This document shows positions 1-8,546 of a DNA stretch of 64,000 bases, piece after piece. A model generated the notes under the pieces. The model searched no databases. It saw only the letters and a program-made list of their open reading frames with translations, and was not told the origin of the DNA. Both the position numbers and the translations under genes were made by a program. The stretch comes from Epiperipatus broadwayi. Taxonomy: Eukaryota > Onychophora > Udeonychophora > Euonychophora > Peripatidae. The stretch lies in NCBI GenBank assembly GCA_028023455.1, contig JAQFVV010012499.1, positions 2,174,584 to 2,238,583 on the forward strand, read 5' to 3'. Within the stretch, counting starts at the first letter, position 1, and each line of letters starts with the position of its first letter.

Positions 1-77
1 AATATAGTGATATTAGGGGAATAGCATAAGTTATCATTATTACTTTTTTATTTAGTGTAATCAGAAATCAGTTGTTG

Positions 78-535
78 AGTTATATATATAAAAAATACAT
101 ATTTTGCAGGTTCATCCATGTTTAAAACTTTTAATATTAATATACTGACGTTTCGACTTGGTCACACAAGCCATCCACAGAGTTATAAAAGGTAGAAAGA
201 TGGTTGTAGAGGCGCTACAATCACTGATTTGAATAAAATGTTAAAATTCCACCATTAGCAAAAAATGTTAAATTTAGAAATGTTTTTTAAAAAAATCTTT
301 CCAAATACGAAGAAGTTTGCATGTATCATCTCGCTTATTGATACAATCTGGCCTTTTAAGTATCTCTATGGCTTACCTAATTTTGCATTGGTAGAGATTA
401 TCACATCTGGATATGATCCTGGTACTAGAAAATTCAATTTTATGACCTGAATCTATAGTATGGAGTGAGAATGCTGATGATGATGAGTGTTGTTTAACTG
501 CATTAGCATGCTCATCTCTCCTAACACTGATGCAA
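78..535 (-). repeat. PLE 3' pLTR of copy A
   Basis: Terminal repeat matching 5519-5993 in reverse complement and also matching the two internal pLTR copies at 2640-2993 and 2996-3470. It contains the end of the endonuclease ORF and, at 142-190, the hammerhead-like segment (GTCGAAACGTC on the minus strand). Confidence 0.8.
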
Positions 536-719
536 CGATTACTCATACCTATGTAAGAAGCTTTACAATGTTTACATGAGATTTGATAGACACCATGAGA
601 TTCAAAAGGGATTGAAGCCTTAGGCTTGGTTATTATATTGCTGATCTTTTGATGAGCAGAAAATGCTGTATCTATATTATAGCGTTTTAATATACGTCCG
701 ATACTGTCTGTAGTTTCTT
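265..719 (-). pseudogene. PLE GIY-YIG endonuclease, copy A (broken)
   Basis: Remnant of the C-terminal endonuclease that would nick the target DNA. Read on the minus strand it shows GVYQISC, then SYIGMSNR and the Arg/His stretch RRDEHANAVKQH, the GIY-YIG core in its Penelope form. Where copy B has CKIREAIEI, copy A has a TAA in place of the Glu codon just before AIEI, cutting the domain before its end. A second in-frame TAA lies near its entrance (about 748), where copy B has AAA. The domain is in a different frame from the RT. Confidence 0.75.
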
Positions 720-1754
720 TTACATATGGAACACAAATCCTAATAGCTGATTAATCATCTTTTTGTTTCCTATTTTGTCTATTTTGGGCTTGAAATAAAC
801 TTTTTTTATAAATTTGTAATTATAACTATTTGCTAATAAAACACTCTTAATATGATTTATTTCTTCTTTCAGATGTGTCTCATCTGAAAGGTTAATTGCT
901 CTATTTAAAAGAGTTTTGGCTACAGAAACTATCTGAGTTGGGTGATGATGAGAATGGAAATGCAAATATCTGTCTGTGTGTGTATCCTTTCTGTAAATAG
1001 AAAAAGATAAACTATTTGGTGCTCTGGTGACTAGAACATCAAGAAAAGGGAGTTTTCCATCAGACTCTGTCTCCATTGTAAATTTAATATGAGGATGCAT
1101 ATTATTTAAATGTAAGAAAAAATCATCTAATTTATTTTTTCCATGTTGCCATATGACAAAAGTGTCATCTATGTATCTGACCAAAATGAGAGGTTTTAGA
1201 AATGATGATTCTAAAGCACGAGTTTCTATATATTCCATGAATAAATCAGCTATTACTCCTGAGATAGGTGAGCCTATAGGAGTACCAAAAACTTGTCTGT
1301 AATGCTGTCCTTTGTATACAAAATTTGTATTTAAGAGACAATATTTAATTAAAGCAATAATATGGTCTGGTAAATTGCAACATTGTGAGATTATATTTAA
1401 AGCTTCATCAATTGGAATGTTTGTAAACAAAGACACGACATCAAAACTGACCAGAATGTCATTAGCATTAATTTTTAAACTTTTTAAAACAGAAATAAAA
1501 TGAAGAGAATTTTTAATATATGATTTAATAGATGGGATTGTAGGTGTAATGAAATCCGATAAGTATCTGGCTAAAATATGAGTTGGAGAACCTATTGCAC
1601 TTACTATTGCACGAAGGGGGGTATCTGGTTTGTGAATTTTTGAAAGTCCATAAAATTTTGGACAGACACAAAATTTTTCACGAGGGATTATTTTATTTTT
1701 TATCTCTGTTTCAATAGGTGATTTATTAATAATAGCTTTTGTTGTTTTTTCCAA
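720..1754 (-). pseudogene. PLE reverse transcriptase domain (open, 344 aa)
   Basis: Reverse transcriptase core of PLE copy A, which copies element RNA into DNA at the insertion site. The frame is open for 344 residues. Visible signatures are FYGLSKIHKPDTPLRAIVS (about 35-52), FDVVSLF with catalytic Asp105 (104-110), FGTPIGSPISGVIADLF (156-172), YIDDTF with Asp196 and Asp197 (194-199), KLPFLDVLVTR (234-244) and the PLE-typical YRKDTHTDRYLHFHSHH stretch (254-270). All three catalytic aspartates are present. It ends at FVFHM in a stop, whereas the endonuclease continues in another frame. The N-terminal DKGNATVV motif lies just upstream in the damaged patch. The ORF is intact but is only part of a broken element, so I call it a pseudogene. 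Confidence 0.85.
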
Positions 1755-1810
1755 ATACGTAGTATGATCTCTTTTTGATAGTTTATAAGTTTTATCATTA
1801 AGCAGATCAA

Positions 1811-1882
1811 AAATTTTATTATAAAATTTTATTATAAAATTTTATTATAAAGGTAATGCCACAACTGTGGCATTACCTTTAT
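1811..1882. repeat. 3x 13-bp tandem repeat plus perfect 17-bp hairpin
   Basis: Positions 1811-1849 hold three near-identical AT-rich units (AAATTTTATTATA type). Next to them, 1847-1863 and 1866-1882 are perfect inverted repeats with a 2-nt loop. Copy B at 4190-4250 has neither; it carries normal coding sequence for the DKGNATVV region. The patch therefore arose after the copies diverged. Confidence 0.85.
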
Positions 1883-2113
1883 CAGCTGGAATTACAACAA
1901 TTTATTTGTCCAATTTTATATTATTTAATGCTTGTCTTTCTTTCTTTGAAATATTATTTTTAGGAAGCTTAGCTTTTTTAAAAATATTACAAATCTCAGC
2001 TCTAGCCAAATCAGCCGATGTAGAATCAATTTTATCGAGAGCTGATTCAACATTACAAACAATTTTCTTAAAAGGTATCCAGGAAGGTGTTAAAGCAAAA
2101 TTGAAACCTTTTT

Positions 2114-2665
2114 CTAAAACCGAAATTTCATCTGTAGAGAGGGCTTTCCTAGATAAATTATAAACGTTTTTTTTTTATTTGGATACATAATGTTTGGGGA
2201 TTGTGTTCTAATTAGCATTTGTAATTTTTTCTTTTGCTTTGCTGTTACAAATTCCGAATCTTTAAACGATCTAAAATGTGCAATACAATCCAAACTAGTC
2301 CACAGTAAAGGGTGTATTTTATTACTAAGGAATAAACGTAAATGTAGCAATACTTTATCAATTTTGTCTAAATTTTTCTGAGTTTCTTTAATAAAAGAGT
2401 TTAAAATAATATTGCTAGTTTTCCTTAGAATTTTACTAACATTATAATTGTTCTTGTGAAACACAATTTTATAGCAAGTGGGTATAACATTGTCATTTTT
2501 GCATGCTAATAAAAAAGATAAATTACAAAGTAACTTACATTTCTTAATCCATGTTCTTTCAAATATACAAAGCTGTTTAAAAATTTCCTCCCCATAGAGG
2601 TTAATAATGTTAAAATGAAGATTTGCACGGGTTAAATATATAAAATACATATTTTGCGGATTCAT
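2114..2665 (-). pseudogene. PLE N-terminal ORF piece, copy A
   Basis: N-terminal part of the PLE polyprotein, starting at an ATG inside the 5' pLTR (MNPQNMYF...). The middle section is conserved with copy B (3523-3981) residue for residue in most places and is rich in Lys, Asn and Ile. After the sequence SPNIMYPN the frame is lost in a long A-run: copy B has a shorter run and continues in frame as NVYNLSRKALSTDEISVLEK. The function of this region in PLEs is poorly defined; it precedes the RT. No signal peptide or membrane segment is apparent. Confidence 0.7.
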
Positions 2666-2993
2666 CCATGTTAAAAACTTTTAATATTAATATACTGATG
2701 TTTCGACATGGTCACACAAGCCATCCACAGAGTTATAAAAGGTAGAAAGAAGGTTATAGAGGTGCTACAATCACTGATTTGAATAAAATGTTAAAATTCC
2801 ACCAATAGCAAAAAATGTTAAATTAAGCAATGTTTTTTTAAAAAAATCTTTCCAAATAGGAGGAAGTTTGCATGTATCATCTCACTTATTGATACAATCT
2901 GGCCTTTTAAGTATCTCAATGGCTTCTCTAATTTTGCATTGGTAGAGATTATCACATCTGGATATGATCCTGGTACTAGAAAAATTGTTGCAT
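2640..2993 (-). repeat. PLE 5' pLTR of copy A (inverted relative to B)
   Basis: About 350 bp, reverse complement of the end of copy B. Its hammerhead-like segment (2692-2740) differs from the other three copies by GAAACATC in place of GAAACGTC. It abuts the forward pLTR at 2994-2996, forming the centre of the large palindrome. Confidence 0.8.
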
Positions 2994-2995
2994 CA

Positions 2996-3470
2996 GTGTT
3001 AGGAGAGATGAGCATGCTAATGCAGTTAAACAACACCCATCATCATCAGCACTCTCACTCCATACTATAGATTCAGGTCATAAAATTGATTTTTCTAGTA
3101 CCAGGATCATATCCAGATGTGATAATCTCTACCAATGCAAAATTAGAGAAGCCATTGAGATACTTAAAAGGCCAGATTGTATCAATAAGCGAGATGATAC
3201 ATGCAAACTTCCACCTATTTGGAAAGATTTTTTAAAAAAAAACATTCCTAAATTTAACATTTTTTGCTATTGGTGGAATTTTACCATTTTATTCAAATCA
3301 GTGATTGTAGCGCCTTTACAACTGTCTTTCTACCTTTTATAACTCTGTGGATGGCTTGTGTGACCAAGTCGAAACGTCAGTATATTAATATTAAAAGTTT
3401 TTAACATGGATGAACCCACAAAATATGTATTTTATATATTTAACCCATGCAAATCTTTGTTTTAACATTA
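2996..3470 (+). repeat. PLE 5' pLTR of copy B
   Basis: Direct repeat of 5519-5993. It begins GTTGCATCAGTG, which matches copy A (535 reversed) rather than copy B (5519, GACACATCAGTG). The hammerhead-like segment is at 3337-3385. The ORF start lies near its right end. Confidence 0.8.
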
Positions 3471-4060
3471 TTAACCTCTATGGAGAGGAAATTTTTAAAC
3501 AGCTTCGTATATTTGAAAGAACGTGATTAAGAAATGTAAGTTACTTTGTAATTTATCTTTTTTATTAGCGTGCAAAAATCACAATGTTATACCCACTTGC
3601 TGTAAAATTGTGTTTCACAAGAACAATTATAATGTTAGTAAAATTCTAAGAAAAACTAGCAATATTATTTTAAACTCTTTTATTAAAGAAACTCGGAAAA
3701 ATTTAGACAAAATTGATAAAGTATTGCTACATTTATGTTTATTCCTTATTAATAAAATACACCCTTTACTGTGGACTAGTTTGGATTGTATTGCAAGTTT
3801 TAGATCGTTTAAAGATTCGGAATTTGTAACAGCAAAGCAAAAGAAAAAATTACAAATGCTAATTAGAACACAATCCCCAAACATTATGTATCCAAATCAA
3901 AAAAACGTTTATAATTTATCTAGGAAAGCCCTCTCTACAGATGAAATTTCGGTTTTAGAAAAAATTTCAATTTTGCTTTAACACCTTCCCAGATACCTTT
4001 TGAGAAAATTGTTTGTAATTTGAATCAGCTCTAGATAAAATTGATTCTACATCGGCTGAT
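3470..4060 (+). pseudogene. PLE N-terminal ORF piece, copy B
   Basis: Equivalent of 2665-2114 in copy A. A nonsense codon lies just before position 3523; the open stretch 3523-3981 then runs through RKALSTDEISVLEK and loses frame after KIS. The continuing sequence (SALDKIDSTSADLARAEIC) is recognisable in another frame from about 4020. Same family, no separate function known. Confidence 0.7.
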
Positions 4061-5334
4061 TTGGCTAGAGCTGAGATTTGTAATATTTTTAAAAAAGCTA
4101 AGCTTCCTAAAAATAATATTTCAAAGAAAGAAAGACAAGCATTAAATAATATAAAATTGGACAAATCAATTGTTGTACTTCCAACTGATAAAGGTAATGC
4201 CACAGTTGTAATGGATCATGACATTTACCATAATAAAATTTTAGATCTGCTTAATGATAAAACTTATAAACTATCAAAAAGAGATCATACTACGTATTTG
4301 GAAAAAACAACAAAAGCTATTATTAATAAATCACCTATTGAAACAGAGATAAAAAATAAAATAATCCCTCATGAAAAATCTTGTGTCTGTCCAAAATTTT
4401 ATGGACTTCCAAAAATTCACAAACCAGATACCTCCCCTTTGTCCAATAGTAAGTGCAATAGGTTCTCCAACTCATATTTTAGCCAGATATTTATCGTATT
4501 TCATTAAACCTACAATCCCATCTATTAAATCATATATTAAAAACTCTCTTCATTTTATTTCTGTTTTAAAAAGTTTAAAAATTAATGCTAATGATATTCT
4601 GGTCAGTTTTGATGTTGTGTCTTTGTTTACAAACATTCCAATTGATGAAGCTTTAAATATAATCCCACAACATTGCAATTTACCAGACCATATTATTGCT
4701 TTAATTAAACATTGTCTCTTAAATACATATTTTGTATACAATTGACAGCATTACAGACAAGTTTTTGGTACTCCTATTGGCTCACCTATCTCAGGAGTAA
4801 TAGCTGATTTATTCATGGAATATATAGAAACTCGTGCTTTAGAATCATCATTTTTAAAACCTCTCATTTGGCTCAGATACATAGATGACACTTTTGTCAT
4901 ATGGCAATATGGAAAAAAATAAATTAGATGATTTTTTCTTACATTTAAATAATATGCATCATCATATTAAATTTACAATGGAGACGGAGTCTGATGGAAA
5001 ACTCCCTTTTCTTGATGTTTTCGTCACCAGAGCACCAAATATCTTATCTTTTTCTATTTACAGAAAGGATACACACAGACAGATATTTGCATTTCCATTC
5101 TCATCATCACCCAACTCAGATAGTTTCTGTAGCCAAAACTCTTTTAAATAGAGCAATTAACCTTTCGGATGAGACACATCTGAAAAAAGAAATAAATCAT
5201 ATTAATAGTGTTTTATAAGCAAATAGTTATAATTACAAATTTATAAAAAAAAGCCTTATTTCAAGCCCAAAATAGATAAAATAGGAAACAAAAAGATGAT
5301 AAATCAGCTATTAGGATTTGTGTTCCATATGTAA
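4061..5334 (+). pseudogene. PLE reverse transcriptase, copy B (broken)
   Basis: Reads LPTDKGNATVVMDHDIYH near 4179-4232, the DKG motif upstream of PLE reverse transcriptases, then the same RT motifs as copy A: FDVVSLFTNIP, FGTPIGSPIS, YIDDTFVIW and KLPFLDVFVTR. Damage includes a frameshift in the C-run near 4433, a TGA at about 4743 (copy A has a Lys-Gly pair there), an extra A near 4917, a shift near 5080 and a TAA near 5216. The frame ends at FVFHM-stop like copy A. Confidence 0.85.
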
Positions 5335-5780
5335 AAGGAACTACAGACAGTATCGGACGTATATTAAAACGCTATAATATAGATACAGCATTTTCTGCTC
5401 ATCGAAAGATCAGAAATATAATAACCAAACCTAAGGATTCAATCCCTTTTGAATCTCATGGTGTCTACCAAATCTCATGTAAAAATTGTAAAGCTTCTTA
5501 CATAGGTATGAGTAATCGACACATCAGTGTTAGGAGAGATGAGCATGCTAATGCAGTTAAACAACACTCATCATCATCAGCACTCTCACTCCATACTATA
5601 GATTCAGGTCATAAAATTGATTTTTCTAGTACCAGGATCATATCCAGATGTGATAATCTCTACCAATGCAAAATTAGAGAAGCCATTGAGATACTTAAAA
5701 GGCCAGATTGTATCAATAAGCGAGATGATACATGCAAACTTCCTCCTATTTGGAAAGATTTTTTTAAAAAACATTCCTAA
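5280..5780 (+). CDS. PLE GIY-YIG endonuclease (open frame)
   Basis: The frame is open from 5280 to the stop at 5778-5780, about 166 codons, with no stop inside. It begins within the last 55 nt of the RT frame and lies in the -1 frame relative to it. Order of motifs: CVPYVKGTTDSIGRILKRY (the PLE linker), GVYQISCKNCKASYIG (the GIY and YIG halves with a CxxC between), NRHISVRRDEH (catalytic Arg region), and CKIREAIEI (the metal-binding Glu). The family role is first-strand nicking of target DNA for retrotransposition. No own start codon is obvious near 5280, so it is a domain of a polyprotein, not a separate gene. Confidence 0.75.
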   Translation, partial: NRKQKDDKSAIRICVPYVKGTTDSIGRILKRYNIDTAFSAHRKIRNIITKPKDSIPFESHGVYQISCKNCKASYIGMSNRHISVRRDEHANAVKQHSSSSALSLHTIDSGHKIDFSSTRIISRCDNLYQCKIREAIEILKRPDCINKRDDTCKLPPIWKDFFKKHS

Positions 5781-5993
5781 ATTTAACATTTTTTGCTATT
5801 GGTGGAATTTTAACATTTTATTCAAATCAGTAATTGTAGTGCCTCTACAACCGTCTTTCTACCTTTTATAACTCTGTGGATGGCTTGTGTGACCAAGTCG
5901 AAACGTCAGTATATTAATATTAAAAGTTTTTAACACGGATGAACCCGCAAAATATGTATTTTATATATTTAACCCGTGCAAATCTTCGTTTTA
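5519..5993 (+). repeat. PLE 3' pLTR of copy B
   Basis: Includes the endonuclease C-terminus and the non-coding tail ending in GTTTTAAC before (TA)n. Repeated at 2996-3470 (direct), 2640-2993 and 78-535 (inverted). Confidence 0.8.
5866..5914 (+). ncRNA. hammerhead-like fold in PLE pLTR (core altered)
   Basis: Sequence CTGTGGA, then a stem GGCTTG/CAAGTC, then GAAAC and GTC, then AGTATAT, which can pair with the ATAACT before the core. That is the hammerhead order: stem I, CTGANGA, stem II, GAAA, NUH, stem I. The box is CTGTGGA, so the essential A6 is a U, and one U is bulged at the foot of stem II. PLE pLTRs are known to carry hammerhead motifs. Self-cleavage is doubtful here. Other copies lie at 142-190 (-), 2692-2740 (-) and 3337-3385 (+). 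Confidence 0.45.
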
Positions 5994-6709
5994 ACATATA
6001 TATATATATATATGTATTTAGTTAGATATAATTAATATTGTAAACATGTAGAGCATGTTAAAATTACTATTTCAACCATTCATGAATTATTTAATTTAAA
6101 TATAAATAATGTTTAACTTTTAATATAAATTTGTATTATTAAAAAGTGTTTTGACTCATAAAAAATATTAAGGCTTATGTGTCTAATTTTTGTCATTATT
6201 TTTATTATATTATAAGCAAATTATATAATCGGCAATGATCATTATTTATAAGATAATGATTGGTTTTATTGCTTTATCTTTAATCTATTGCAAATAACAC
6301 TCATATTTTAGAATAGTTGGAAATGGTAATTTTGCTTGTTATCTATTCATTCTAAATTCTATTTGAATTCATGAGTTTATAATAAAATTATTATCATTGT
6401 TTTATTGAATTAAGTGATATATCATTATTAATTGATTAATATTCATTTTAGCTTAGTTTCATTCTCTTACCGGTGATGCTACAATTCAGGTGCATTAACA
6501 AATTAAGATTGTTCTTCCTTGGTTCATATTTTTATTGTGTTACAAATGGTGATTAATAATTAGGTTATAACTCAGGATACAGTATGATCCATAATGTTAT
6601 TCTGTTATAAATTGTGTTCAACTTCATGGTATCATATTTATTATGTTACAAACACCATCCAAATCTGTGGGAACATTAAAGAAAAGCTTAGCATCATTTT
6701 TATTTAATT

Positions 6710-6767
<58 letters not shown>

Positions 6768-7096
6768 TGTTATGTGTTGACAAATTTTTATCAAAATTAA
6801 TTATACATTAAAATTATTAATTTAATTCTTATAAACTCATTGTAATTGAGTATTACAAAAACATACAAGTTGAAATTCAAAATTTTTATAATGCACTAAG
6901 CATGCTTTCAGCAGACCACTGCCAGAATCATAATGTTGTATTAATTTAGCAATTGAAAATAATGACTATATATGGAAGTAATTTATTATGTAAATAATGT
7001 TTAATATGAAAATGCAGCATTCAAATGTTCCATTTTTTTGACAATGGAATACAGGGATCATTTTTTGTCGATTACATTTAGATCCTTTGCAATTTC
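5994..7096. other. AT-rich DNA with (TA)n
   Basis: (TA)n at 5994-6014 and a pure (AT)n run at 6712-6762. No coding signal or recognisable repeat otherwise. Confidence 0.6.
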
Positions 7097-7304
7097 CTAA
7101 GCCTTCTTATATTTTCTTTTCCTATCAGCTCTCTCAGCACAAATCTTCCTCACATTAATGGAACTGAAAATATAATCTGTAGTGAGTGCATGATTGAGGA
7201 AAATCAATTTATAATCATTATTCTGTTTTGCTTTGTTGTATAAGTATATATGCTGGGAGATCCTCATAGATGTATTTGCCCAAGATTCACCATAATACAC
7301 TGAA
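7097..7304 (-). CDS. candidate terminal exon of an unknown host gene
   Basis: On the minus strand the sequence TTTCATCTTGCAG precedes position 7304, a good splice acceptor with a pyrimidine tract. The frame after it is open for 68 residues (SVYYGESWANTSMRISQHIY near the start, ending ADRKRKYKKA) to a TAG at 7097. Composition is protein-like (mixed charges, Trp, basic C-terminus) and unlike the surrounding AT-rich reading frames. I do not recognise the protein. It could be the last coding exon of a minus-strand gene with the candidate exons near 15 and 19.7 kb, but no transcript evidence links them. Chance or an old retroelement remnant cannot be excluded. Confidence 0.35.
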
Positions 7305-7433
7305 CTGCAAGATGAAACACTGCATGTAATTTTATAAGAAATATAAAGGGCATATCTTTTGATTTATTTAATGAGCTGTTTAGTGATGGAGGTGATCAAA
7401 AAATAAATCTATAAATATTAGCACATATATTAC

Positions 7434-7622
7434 TTAGTTGTTGTTGTTTTTTGCAATTCTAGGGACATATGGAAGACTTTTCCATGCTTTTGATGCATCA
7501 TTTGGAATGTTAATTTTATTTAAATTAGTGTAAAATTTGCCAATTGTTTTTGTTAGCATATTCTGGTTATATTGTTTTACTAATTTCATATTGAAAAAAA
7601 ATACTGAATTAATAAATGTCAT
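7434..7622 (-). other. small open frame, uncertain
   Basis: Open frame of about 60 residues on the minus strand ending AKNNNN-stop, lying just upstream of the candidate exon 7304-7097. The composition is Lys/Asn rich, as expected by chance in AT-rich DNA. No clear splice acceptor in frame. No function assigned. Confidence 0.15.
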
Positions 7623-8207
7623 AAAATTACAGTTGAAAATATAAATATGTCAGCAGATAAAATCTGTGTTGGATATTTACTCCTGTCAAAATGTTTATAT
7701 ATATATATATATATATTCTGAAACAAAACAGTCTATAAATGTTACTCATTTGTTAACATAAGTTTCTGAAGAAAAATCTGATGGATATACAACTTGAGAA
7801 TTTTTTTTTTCTTTTAAAAAGTTTGCAGTAATAAAAATAGCTCTAAAAAAATAAATAATATTGATTTTTTTTTCTTCTGAAAATCAATATTAACAAACGT
7901 CCAGCATAGATTCTAAATGAACTGTTACATAATGAAGTTCATTTGCTAAAATATAATAAAAACCACTTGATTAAACTTTCCACAAATTTAATATTCATTT
8001 TAATATATCTTATCCTAAAAAAAGTTAAATTAAGAATATATCATCAAAAACAGGACCAATTTATTCATATTAAAAACTAAAAAATATTAAAAGAATTTGC
8101 ATGTCTATATTTTTTCTTACTATATGCATTTATAATTCTAATATGAGTTTTAATTTCTATATATACCTGTAATTTAGATATAAGGATTTAGAGATGCAAA
8201 TTAAAAA

Positions 8208-8546
8208 AAGCTGTAATATTGTTTACTGGGAAGCACAGTATACAAACTCTCTCAGGTTTGGATATTTATACACTTGATGTAATCCATTAAGGATGTTTTC
8301 AATATCTTGTAAGCAAGATCATAATCTGGGTGATGTGTCTGCAAAGTCTAAAAATAGATTGTAATATACAATTTCCATAGCATTTATATCACATCCTTTC
8401 TCTAGATTTTGCAGAAACATCCACTATGATTATGATATTGCTTACAAGATATTGAAAGCATGTTTAGTAGATTACATTAAGTGTATAAATATTTCAACCT
8501 GAGGAAGTTGGTATATTTCGCTTCCTAGTAAACAATTTTCCAGCTT
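8208..8546. mobile_element. fold-back element, about 150-bp arms
   Basis: The left arm (8208 to about 8355) and right arm (about 8395-8546) are inverted repeats at roughly 80% identity by eye, both carrying TGTTTACT near the outer end and TTTATACACTT and CAATATCTTGTAAGCAA in the interior. The spacer is about 40 bp. No coding capacity and no clear target-site duplication. Family unknown. Confidence 0.75.

Larger units (their letters stand above)
78..2993 (-). mobile_element. Penelope-like element, copy A
   Basis: This is a retroelement of the Penelope class, reading right to left. It starts with a pLTR (2993-2640), then an N-terminal ORF piece (2665-2114), the reverse transcriptase (1754-720), a GIY-YIG endonuclease region (about 719-290) and a 3' pLTR (535-78). 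The order RT then GIY-YIG endonuclease, the RT signatures FDVVSLFTNIP and YIDDTF, and terminal repeats that contain the end of the ORF are all family hallmarks. Copy B is its mirror image from 2994 onward, differing by scattered substitutions and small indels. Copy A is dead as a whole: a frameshift in an A-run near 2165, a rearranged patch at 1811-1882, an RT/endonuclease frame break near 755 and a stop in the endonuclease. Confidence 0.9.
2994..5993 (+). mobile_element. Penelope-like element, copy B
   Basis: Second PLE, reading left to right: 5' pLTR (2996-3470), N-terminal ORF (to about 3981), reverse transcriptase (about 4061-5334), GIY-YIG endonuclease (5280-5780) and 3' pLTR (5519-5993). 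It ends in a (TA)n run at 5994-6014. It is joined head to head with copy A. The RT region carries several indels and a nonsense codon, but the endonuclease frame is uninterrupted. Confidence 0.9.

Noticed and set aside
1867-2163. 98-codon plus-strand frame in the PLE copy A
   Set aside because: Antisense shadow of the PLE N-terminal region; the sense reading is conserved with copy B.
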